Positions 40,665 through 49,631 of a stretch of 64,000 nucleotides of DNA are shown one piece after another. The stretch covers positions 248,001-312,000 of the forward strand of contig JACGCK010000042.1 of assembly GCA_014925825.1 (NCBI GenBank). Reading direction: 5' to 3'. Source of the stretch: Pholiota molesta (Eukaryota; Basidiomycota; Agaricomycetes; Agaricales; Strophariaceae). A model generated the notes under the pieces. That model worked only from the letters and a program-made list of their open reading frames with translations. It was not told the DNA's origin and did not search any database. The stretch's first letter is position 1; each line of letters starts with the position of its first letter. The position numbers were made by a program, and so were the translations under genes.

Positions 40665-42251
40665 TTATACACCATTATCTAGACATCGCAATATGACTGC
40701 TCCCATAATCATCATCCACCTTGCAGCCGCAGCGGAGCTAACCAACGCAGAGGATGCCTTTTGTGATTGGGTCGGCGTAGGCGCGGTGGTCGAGGCAAGG
40801 CCTGTGGGTATCAAAGCAAGCGTAGTCACCGAAACTGGCGCAACAGGCGGGACGGAGACCGAACCTGGCCGAGCAAAGGTGCCCATGATATAGTCCACCG
40901 TGTACGTGGTATTGTCGCTCCCCACCACCTCCAAGTCGAGCATGAGCGACCTCCCCGAGGCCACAATGCTGCCGAAGTAGTAGGCGTAGCCGTCGACGAG
41001 CACGCCTGTCTTGTTGTGCTGCAGCGGGACCATGTAGTTTAGTGCGACAGGGTAGGTATTAGAGGTGTAGCCGAACATCGTTGCATTGGTGATGTCGATA
41101 TCAGGGTGGATCTGTCCGTAATAGCGTCACTATACATACCAGTCCATTGTTAATATCCCGAGGAGAAGATATACCCCAGTCACGAAGGTAGAGTTTGCCA
41201 GAGAAGAACCATCACCAATGACCTTCGTCGACCCGAGTTCATATACAGAGATCACTCCATCTTGCGGGAAAAGATACCCATCGCCACCGTTATCGAGCGT
41301 CTGTGGCCCCGAACCGTCATGCTCATCAAGCACAAACCATAATTTCCCTATGGACTGGTTCGCGGTTATAGGCACGGCAATGCCGTAGCTATCCAGCGCG
41401 ATATTCGCAGGAACGAGAAGAGGCGAGGAAACCAGAGCGCCCGTCGCGGTGAAGTTGGATGCCACATTCGCAGAGCCTCCAGCGCAGTCCTGGAACTTGC
41501 CCCTTCGATCGCACCAGAATAAACTGATTATACGGCCTTGGGGAATAGGTTTATCCGCTGAACGAGAGAGCTTGTATTGCAAATGTAAATCATTCGTATG
41601 CAGTAGTGAGGAAGATGACACTTACGCGCAAGGATGTTAAGAATAAGAGCTGCGAATTGACGACCGTGATGAAGGCTTCTCTGACTTTGACGGGGAGCAG
41701 CTCAATCTCTTCAGTCAGTTGCGTATCGGAAGGTACAGTGTTCAGCATGCGCTCTATCATCGTCGCACATGTATCTGCGAATGACGTCGGCGAAGCAAGA
41801 CTATTGAATACATTAGATCAAGGATGCGACGCCAAAGGAAGAGATACTTACCTTTTCATCGTTACATTCCCATCGCTTGAAAATATTCTCAGATCTGAGG
41901 CAAAGCTGGCATTCGACGCCGGTACCACGAGAGGATTCTGCGTCGTCCCATCCAAGTACTCCGTAATTCTGTCCAACCAGCCATATCAGCTTCTAGTCGC
42001 ACGCCAACGCGAAACACAAAGCCAAGCGCAAGGCGCACTCACATAGCAGTATCAAACTGCGGCTTCGTATCGAAATCCGCCAGCGCAACCCCGCTCGCTT
42101 CCGACGCATTGGGCTTGACGACCTCCGTTAAGTCAACGCTCCGCACACCGCCAATCGTGTGCCCGCACGCGACGAGCTGGATCATTTCCGTCGCGTTGAA
42201 CCCCTGCAGGAGGAGCTTCTCGACGTGCGTCGTCGGCGTCTGGTTCGGCTC
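40665..42251 (-). pseudogene. Heme-peroxidase-like gene, copy 2 (5' part missing)
   Basis: Exons 42251-42043, 41968-41852, 41800-41626, 41570-41175 and 41111-40665 join to 448 codons without a stop. The first carries the proximal heme-ligand motif (GFNATEMIQLVACGHTIGGV). Then follow DTKPQFDTA, ITEYLDGTTQNPLV, ERMLNTVPSDTQL, a C-rich segment WCDRRGKFQDCAG, and a tail with DGYAYYFGSIV. The C-terminus ends Ser/Thr-rich and then hydrophobic (ARWMMIMGAVIL), as in GPI-anchored secreted proteins. The exons that should carry the signal peptide and the distal Arg/His are not found upstream (42251-42470), so this looks like a 5' truncated gene, although it has no internal damage. Family: plant-type heme peroxidase, fungal secreted branch. 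Confidence 0.7.
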
Positions 42252-42469
42252 CTACAATCACTCCAAGCTATGACGAATCCAGTCAGGCCCTCCGTCAGAA
42301 TCAAGCCTAGAACACGAACGCACCTTGAATCCATACGCCTTGCACTCCATGCATACCAATCCTTCCGACTTCGTCACTTTTCAGAAGGCCAGAAATTTGG
42401 CAGGGCAAGCGCAGTTGGTGCACGATGTTGGAACCCGAAATCAAAGATATGAACAGAGGGTGGGGCTCT

Positions 42470-43430
42470 TAGTTACGTAATAATTACGTAATAGTGGCTG
42501 TGCACCGCGCGCGTCTCACCATGGCTGCGTCTTCGCACAATGTTCGCGTTTGATCCAAGTTTGATCTGCGCTAAACCTGCACGTCTTCCCAACATCTTTC
42601 TTACGCATCCTCTGAGTCTGGCCTGTGTGTTTTATATACTGTTAGCTATTTTGAATCAAAGTTATCTATTATAATACCCCAGTCTAAGCTGAATTTAAGC
42701 TGGAAATTGCAGGAAAATTGTCAAATATAGCATTGGATAACATTGTTTGACCTGAGGTACTTCAGAGTCTTCTCAAAAGGGTACATAAGTTAGTAGATAT
42801 GGGTAGTTTATAAAGAGGGCCAGGGCAAGCTTTGGCCCAAATTTCTCAGAAGTAAAATAAATATAACTAATGGGAAATTATAATTGGGTAAATTAGTAGG
42901 AGAGTTGTCATGTTTTCACACTTCAGTCTTATTCTTGGAAGAATGGGCCAGGGCGCAGCTCTGGCCCACATATTTTCAAAATATATAGATTAAGTCAAAG
43001 CACCATCAATATTCCTTTAAAAATTTGCTTCCACTTTCTTTTTACTTTGGGCCAGTATAGAGCTGGAAATATAATTCTATTGAGATCTTGAACCAGTTTA
43101 CTCTGCTCAATTTTTTTTGGCTCAATTCCTACCATTTCCAATTTTTTTGCACCTGATTCAACAATGATTCAACCGTAAAATCATAGAAGCTATTTTAAGC
43201 AAATTCTATTATTTAAGGGCTACGTACGGAGGCGCAAGGCGCCGACTCAAAGGGGGTCCAGGGGCGCAGCCCCGGCAAGCTGTTGCCCAGAGCGAAGCAG
43301 GAGGTGAGCGCGAAGCGCGAACCTCCGACGCGTAGCGGCGGGCATAAAGCTTGTGTTCTATAGAAAGATGGACGGGCGGTGAGCGGGAAAAGGTACTATG
43401 TAATCAACAAGTAACGCCAAAGTAACGCAG
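42470..43430. repeat. Non-coding, probable non-autonomous element remnant
   Basis: No ORF of note. The left edge has TTACGTAATAATTACGTAAT (42474-42493); the right edge has a weakly complementary ACTATGTAATCAACAAGTAA near 43394. Inside are two hairpins GGGCCAGGG...TTGGCCC (42817-42838) and GGGCCAGGG...CTGGCCC (42945-42967), and a GC-rich block AAGGGGGTCCAGGGGCGCAG near 43252. These suggest a degraded DNA element. Confidence 0.3.
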
Positions 43431-44019
43431 TCACAAAAGCGATCCTGATATGCACGTGACTGAGGTCTGCGCGACTCGCGTCGCGCGCGTATGCAGCGTG
43501 TATGTATCGATCGCTATAAGTAATTTTAAATGCCCGCATCGTAGATTAGTAAAGGGGCCTTCAATAGGTTCAATATAGACAATATGTAGGTTCTGTCGAA
43601 TCTCCTGTCTCCTCATACTTAATATGCAAGGATTTTCTGCAAGGGTTGTTGTGTCAAAATCAGCGCATTTCGGAATTGAATGCATAGCAATAGTTGACCC
43701 AATCATACATCTGAATGGAACACAAGACCATAACATCTACGTTGAGAAATAACTTCGCAATACAGTATCTTTCCTCCATTACAAGCCCATGGTCGGAAGA
43801 ATGGAAGAGAGTTCAAACGTCTGGAAGATCATTCGCTGTGCATATCGCACCATCCCCGAGAAGCTGCGCGAAATCCGCCGCATTTCGGAATACCATGCCC
43901 GCAAAGACAGGGATGGGTACAGGCGGCTCGGTGCCCCCTGTGCACCTCGCATTCCTAGAGTTATATGTTCATCAATATCCGTGATACATCTTATCAGACC
44001 ACAATGAACGTGAGGAACC
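43431..44019. other. No gene
   Basis: Only short overlapping ORFs without motifs or splice support. Confidence 0.4.
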
Positions 44020-44365
44020 TCAGACACACCCTTTGTTGTAGCACGTTGCAGACTTGCAAAAGATGGCTCCGCTTATTGTTGCGCCATCCAGGGCATATGG
44101 CAAGCACTCCCCATAGTTGTAAAATTTGGAGGTGTTGTCCGAGTACAGAACCGCAACGAACTGTGATCATGTCGCTATTATTAAAGTTTGTATGAAAATG
44201 ATGGGAGATAATACTCACTGAGTTACTGCCTCCACTCTCGCAGAGTGCGTGCAGCAGCTGCAGCTGCGGGTAGTCGAGAATAGGGCCGGTAGGTAAAATT
44301 CGAGCAGTTCCGATAGTGGAACAGATAAGGACACTGAGTACACTGAGAAATTGAAGTTGCATCAT
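44020..44365 (-). CDS. Small secreted cysteine-containing protein
   Basis: Exon 1 44365-44219 and exon 2 44160-44020, with one 58-nt intron (GTGAGT...CACAG, phase 0). The product has 95 residues. Residues 1-21 are a good signal peptide (MQLQFLSVLSVLICSTIGTA). The mature part has five cysteines, four of them near the C-terminus (GECLPY, IFCKS, TCYNKGCV). A nearer acceptor would give a shorter, less convincing tail, so I chose the one that keeps the cysteine pattern. Size and layout are those of small secreted proteins of mushroom fungi (effector-like, or inhibitor-like). No family recognised. Confidence 0.6.
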
Positions 44366-46430
44366 TGTAGTTCGATCGCAGTGCAGAGGGATGCTGAGTT
44401 TTCGTTCTCGTCAGCCCTATCTTATATTAAAAAGTGCATTCACTAGAGGCGCCAGGAATGCAGCCAATGTCCATTCCATACCTTCGATTGATACCTGAGG
44501 TGGCGCTCAGCCGCCTTCCCCTGTTCTCTAGAGTCTGAGGTCCGGGAAGTGCACATAAATGTGTGGAACGGTGGCGTCGAGGACGTAGGAATCGATTCGG
44601 ATCGAGTCTCGTCAACTTGTCTGTGGCGAAACCAAATGCAGCATCCTGATCCAGCTATTTCTGTGCTATAAGATGATTGTGAGGAACGGTGGCGTTGAGG
44701 ATGTATAAATCGATTCGCATTGAGTCTTCTAAACTTCTCTGTGGCGAAAAAAAAATGCAGCATCCTGTTCCGCCCTCTCCTGTCTCCTGATTGTATAGCT
44801 AAATTGCTCTGGTTCCATTTCGCTCGACTGTCATTTCGTGTTGTCAAAATTTCGTGAAACACTGGCTAGGAAAGTTGGATGGTTCCAAAGTGGTCTGTAT
44901 GTCGTGGCAAGATGGCGGCAGCGCGTGGAAATTGAGGCTGCGCTTTGCTAACGCCAAATCGTTCGTCTAGCTTGGCCACCAACGGAAGAGACTACTTGGC
45001 CGATGATGCATTTGTGGTGGTAGACTCAGATCGATGTAGTTTCAAATGCGGCATCATCTACTACTTATTGCTCGTCGGTCGCGTAGAGATAGAGACGGTC
45101 TTGGGAAGGTCTGGCGCACAGAAGTATCATCACAGATAACAAGCCAGATTCGGCGGTGGTACCAATTATGTTATCAATTTCGTTTCTGAACCTTTACGGA
45201 GAAAGTCGATACTCCTGCCGGCGTGCACCTTGCCAGTTATTTTAACCTTTATCTCTCATATACGAGCACCCAATACCGATCCATTCAATTCAAGTTGGTC
45301 ACCCCACCAGGTGCATCACACGAGCGCAGCGGGAATCTCATTTCGCCACACTACATACGAGCATGGGTCAGTCAGATGGATCCGTCCCCGACTCGGATTC
45401 AGAGGCATGCCCGACATGCATATGTATGCGCGGTACCGCACACCAACCGTCTTCCGACGAACAGGACCGCAGATTCGACTCACGGTGCTGTGTATGATGT
45501 AGGTACTCCTACGCGGATGATGATGAGTGGATAGCGAGGGAGAACTGCGCCCGCCCGTGGCTGTGGTTTCGACTTCTGGGTCAACGTACGGACATTTGGG
45601 AGGGCGCGTGTGCGCGCGGGCGTATACTACTGCAGCACATGAGTAAGACGCCCGTAGCCTGGGCGCAGCCCACGGGCGTCGCGCGCACGCATCGCGAGGA
45701 ATCTCATGCGGAGGCTCGCCTCAGATGATAAACGGAAGAGTCAGATTTTGGTCAGCGGTGGTATCACTGGTCGATTTCGGTTCTGAACGAATTCTACGTA
45801 TATCGATATTAAGACAGTCGATATTACTCCTTCCGACATGGGCAACTAGATTTTCGCGTGGATTAGCGTGGCTAGCGTGTAGCTAGCGTGAGTCACGTGC
45901 ACGCTAGCCCACGCTAGCTCACGCTAGCAAACATCATTTGCCCAATTCCCGTTGCTGGGTGGCCTCGAGGGTCTGTTCAACGCTACTAGGTGTATTGTAG
46001 ATATACTGGCCTCGTAAAAATATCACTTTCCAATTTTCTTTTAGCCAAGAGAGTCAGAAAATGGATTATCTAGTAACTTATGGACTTTAAATGCTCATTA
46101 TCTCTCCTAAAACACTTCTGCATCATTATTTCTCTTAGTAATCAGTTCAATAGATAATATGCTCAGCAAATACATGTTTTGTTTAGACGTTTAGTTCATG
46201 TAGCGGCCGCACAGACCAGAATTAGTGCTAAGACAAATCTGTCACGCGTTACATATTTCTGTGACACATAATTATTCGCAATGCAGGCAACAGATTTTTT
46301 GTCGTCCAAGACAGCCAAATAAATCCATAAAAAAATGTAAGTATTAAATGGCTATCTGTCTGTTATGCTTTTGTGCTTCATAGGTCAAGCTTTTAGCTAA
46401 GCTACCGGCGTCCGAGGCGCAGCCGGGAAA
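44366..46430. other. 2 kb without a supported gene
   Basis: Contains a diverged tandem repeat of about 115 bp (44555-44670 and 44670-44785; shared GGAACGGTGGCGT and AAATGCAGCATCCTG) and a long palindromic block (45855-45928). ORFs of up to 103 codons near 45223 have no motif. Confidence 0.45.
45855..45928. repeat. GCTAGCGTG palindrome cluster around CACGTG
   Basis: Five GCTAGC or GCTAGCGTG words are arranged on both sides of a central CACGTG (45894-45899): the left arm reads GGCTAGCGTG and GCTAGCGTGAG, the right arm the complement. The block can fold into a long imperfect hairpin. No gene is adjacent. Confidence 0.6.
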
Positions 46431-46439
46431 AGCCGGTCG

Positions 46440-46993
46440 CGGCGTCCAGCTGAGCGGCAAGTGATGCAGAGGAAGTCTTCCTCTCATCTCCTCTGCACCC
46501 TTGCCGCTGTCGAGCCCAGCCTGCTGCCACTCTCGTTTCTGCTCTCTTTTCATTAATTCCCTTTAATCTCCGCGTCGATCCCACTATGACCGACACGAAT
46601 CTCCACGGGCTCGCTCTCCCAGCTCCCACCGGCAGAGGAAATTCTGGGCGCGCCACGGGCGCTCCCGCCACTCCTCCTTCCACAGCGCCAGATCCTGCGC
46701 CAGGACCAGGCCCCGCCCGTGCACAAACATCCGCCCCAGGCCCGGCCAACATTAGGGCACCACAAGCTCAGGCTGCCGCGCCTGGCCCTCCTGCACCGGA
46801 GCTCGACGCGCGCTCCGCTGCCTATGAAGCACGCATCGCCGCTCTCGAGGCGGTAATCGCAAATGGTCGCGGTTTAGGCGGAGAGGCACCGGCGGATCCA
46901 GAGGCCGTCGCGTCTTTAGCCGCCCCTACGTCGAAAGAGTCCGCTCGGAAAGTGGTACTCCCCCCCATCGCACCCGGCTATAAGGCCAATGCC
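46440..46993 (+). pseudogene. Gag-like 5' fragment of a second DIRS-like element
   Basis: An imperfect hairpin at 46450-46525 (AGCGGCAAG, TGCAGAGGA and GGAAG against their complements) stands 60 bp before ATG 46586. The ORF gives a Pro/Ala-rich leader, a short helical stretch (AAYEARIAALEAVIANG) and KVVLPPIAPGYKANALDN, then a GTGAGC donor at about 47004. Nothing downstream continues it, as KDZ-element repeats begin near 47.2 kb. The hairpin-then-gag layout resembles 14432-14654. Assignment to the DIRS-like class is inference. Confidence 0.35.
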
Positions 46994-47389
46994 CTTGACA
47001 ATGGTGAGCCTTTCCCTTCTTCCGCTGCCTACCTTCCTTCGCCTTGGCCGAGCTCAGTCTCGTGCATTCCCCACACCTCCTGCACACCTGCCGAGGCCCA
47101 GGTAGCGACGTACCACAGTAACGTGCAATGCGTTCCACCGACATGATACACTGTACCGTGTCATGCGGAGCCACCGAATGTCGGTGGGTCGGTGGAATTT
47201 GTAAACCGTATAAGGAAGGTATTTGGAGGGTGTTGATTGGCTGAGGGGCCACCACAGCCAACGACAGCACCGGAGGCAGTGGGGGGATCAGCCAGTGGTC
47301 GGGCGACCGGGAAAACGTAGGGGGGCACAGGCGCATCTGGGAGCAGATCAAGGACCGGGTGCAGGTAGGGTGCCACAGCCAAAAAAAAA

Positions 47390-48890
47390 AATCGCCGGCC
47401 ACCTGGGACCGAGCGCCACAGCGGCAGCACCGCGGGGGAGCGGGGATCAGCCAGTGGTCGGGCGACCGGGAAAACGCAGGGGGGCACATCTGGGGAGCAG
47501 ATCGAGCACCGGGTGCAGGTAGGGTCCCACAGCCAAAAACAAAATTGCCGGCCACCTGCGACCGAGCGTTCGAAAATTCACAAAAAAGCGCTGGCCACAT
47601 TGTAGCGTAAATTGCCAGCCACCTGGGACCGAGCATTTGAAAATTCACACAAAAGTGCCGGCCACATCTGGGGAGCAGATCGAGCACCGGGCGCAGGTGG
47701 GGTGCCACCACCACAAAAGAAATCGCCGGCCACCTGGGACCGAGCATCTGAAAATTCATAAAAAAGCGCCGGCCCCATTGTAGTGAGCGTCGGAAAATTA
47801 GTGAAAAAGAAATCGCCGGCCATCTGGGACCGAGCATTCGAAAATTCACAAAAAATTGCCGGCCACCTGGGACTGAGCGTTTGTAAATTCACAAAAAGTG
47901 CTGGCCACATTGTAGCATAAATTGCCGGCCACCTGGGACCGAGCGTCTGAAAATTCACCAAAAAGTGCCGGCCACATTGTAGCGAGCGTCCAAAAATTAG
48001 TGCTCCAACCGAAAAAGAGCTGCATCATGGCTTGTCAGCCATCATCCTTCTCCACACCAGTGTCTCAAGCTGGCAACACTACCGAGAGCAATCTACTTCC
48101 CACAAGACCATGAAAATGCAGGAGGCATGGGCACATGTGGGTAGCGGATCGAGCACTGAAATTTCACAAAACAATCGCCGGCCACCTGGGACCGAGCATC
48201 TGAAAATTCACCAAAAAGTGCCGGCCACATTGTAGCGAGCGTCCAAAAATTAGTGCTCCAACCGAAAAAGAGCTGCATCATGGCTTGTCAGCCATCATCC
48301 TTCTCCACACCAGTGTCTCAAGCAGGCAACACTACCGAGAGCAATCTACTTCCCACAAGACCATGAAAATGCAGGGGGCGTGGGCACATGTGGGTAGCGG
48401 ATCGAGCACTGAAATTTCACAAAACAATCGCCGGCCACCTGGGACCGAGCATCTGAAAATTCACCAAAAAGTGCCGGCCACATTGTAGCGAGCGTCCAAA
48501 AATTAGTGCTCCAACCGAAAAAGAGCTGCATCATGGCTTGTCAGCCATCATCCTTCTCCACACCAGTGTCTCAAGCTGGCAACACTACCGAGAGCAATCT
48601 ACTTCCCACAAGACCATGAAAATGCAGGGGGCGTGGGCACATGTGGGTAGCGGATCGAGCACTGAAATTTCACAAAACAATCGCCGGCCACATTGTAGAG
48701 TAAATCGCCGGCCACCTGGGACCGAGTGTGTGAAAGCTATGACCGAAAAAGAAAATCGGCGGCCAGCTGGGACCGAGTGTCTCAAAATTCGTCAAAAGCG
48801 CCGGCCACATTGTAGCAAGCATTTGAAAATTAGTGCTGCTCCCAAAAAATGCAAAATCGCCGGCCATCAATGCGCCTGACCATGCCGCGG
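47390..48890 (+). repeat. Left subterminal repeat array of the KDZ element
   Basis: The word GCCGGCCACCTGGGACCGAG recurs with few changes at about 47393, 47548, 47609, 47726, 47812, 47856, 47921, 48176, 48429 and 48706, each followed by GCRTCTGAAAATTCA-like sequence. A companion word GTGCCGGCCACATTGTAGCG alternates with it. Between 47990 and 48750 this becomes a 253-bp tandem repeat with about 2.8 nearly identical copies (the same start word at 48023, 48276 and 48529). GCCGGC is a perfect palindrome. Such repeats usually bind the transposase. Confidence 0.85.
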
Positions 48891-48938
48891 GTGGGCATAA
48901 AGGATGCTATATGGGCACATAATGAGGCACTACCAGAA

Positions 48939-49075
48939 GTGCCCATATGGTGTAGTGGTTAAGTGTCCCCTGTACTACCAATGCGCATTCCTCCTGCAAA
49001 AACAGTTGCAACATACTAGAGTACTAGTATGTCGGAACTGTTTTTGCAGGGAAAATGTGCATGGTTCAGTTCTCT
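48939..49075 (+). other. tRNA-like A box next to an 86-nt fold-back
   Basis: CATATGGTGTAGTGG (48944-48958) matches the A box seen at 14164. A weak B-box-like GGTTCAGTTCTC follows at 49063. Between them, 48979-49064 folds into a long hairpin: a perfect 15-bp core CCTGCAAAAACAGTT/AACTGTTTTTGCAGG, an inner ACATACTAG/CTAGTATGT stem and imperfect outer arms. It could be a tRNA-derived SINE split by a fold-back, or a hairpin RNA gene. Confidence 0.45.
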
Positions 49076-49631
49076 TGCTTTACACGCACAACTCAGGTCT
49101 ATAAAATCGATGCACTCAGCTACACAAATTATCCTGGGACCAAGGCATCTGGAAATTAGTGGCATGACCGAAAAAAGCAAATCACCAAAATGAAAAACTC
49201 GCCGGCCACTGTGCCCAAGCGTCTGAAAATGACTCCGGCACCAAAGAAGCAGATTCCAGAATGAAAACATACGCCGAGCATCTCAAAATGAATATGGTGA
49301 CTGAAATGTGCAAGTGTATAGATAGTCCATGGACATGTGCGAGGTCGACATAATGCGCACAGGGGTTACTTCAGAAGCAAGGATATCAAAACTCACCGGT
49401 GACTACTTAGTGGTGGAGAAGTGAATGAGCTCGGAACAAAATATGTGAAATAACTGGTATCCGGGGAAATGTTCAGCGAGGAATGCAAGCGTTGATTCAA
49501 TGGGATCAATACATAACGATCGGTTACCGGTGCAAACATTGTCGGTTGGCGGTTGGCTTCCCCATTATAGAGGATTGCACATACAAAGCCAAAATACCAT
49601 TGCCTGAACCTATCTATCTACCTATGTGTAC
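49076..49631. other. No gene; right part of the KDZ left repeat region
   Basis: Degenerate copies of the array words (GCCGGCCACTGTGCCCAAGC near 49200, GGGACCAAGGCATCTGG near 49135), then unremarkable sequence to the next stop codon. Confidence 0.5.

Noticed and set aside
47390..48890. CRISPR-like array
   Set aside because: The genome is eukaryotic; units are long (up to 253 bp), contiguous and without variable spacers. They are subterminal transposon repeats.
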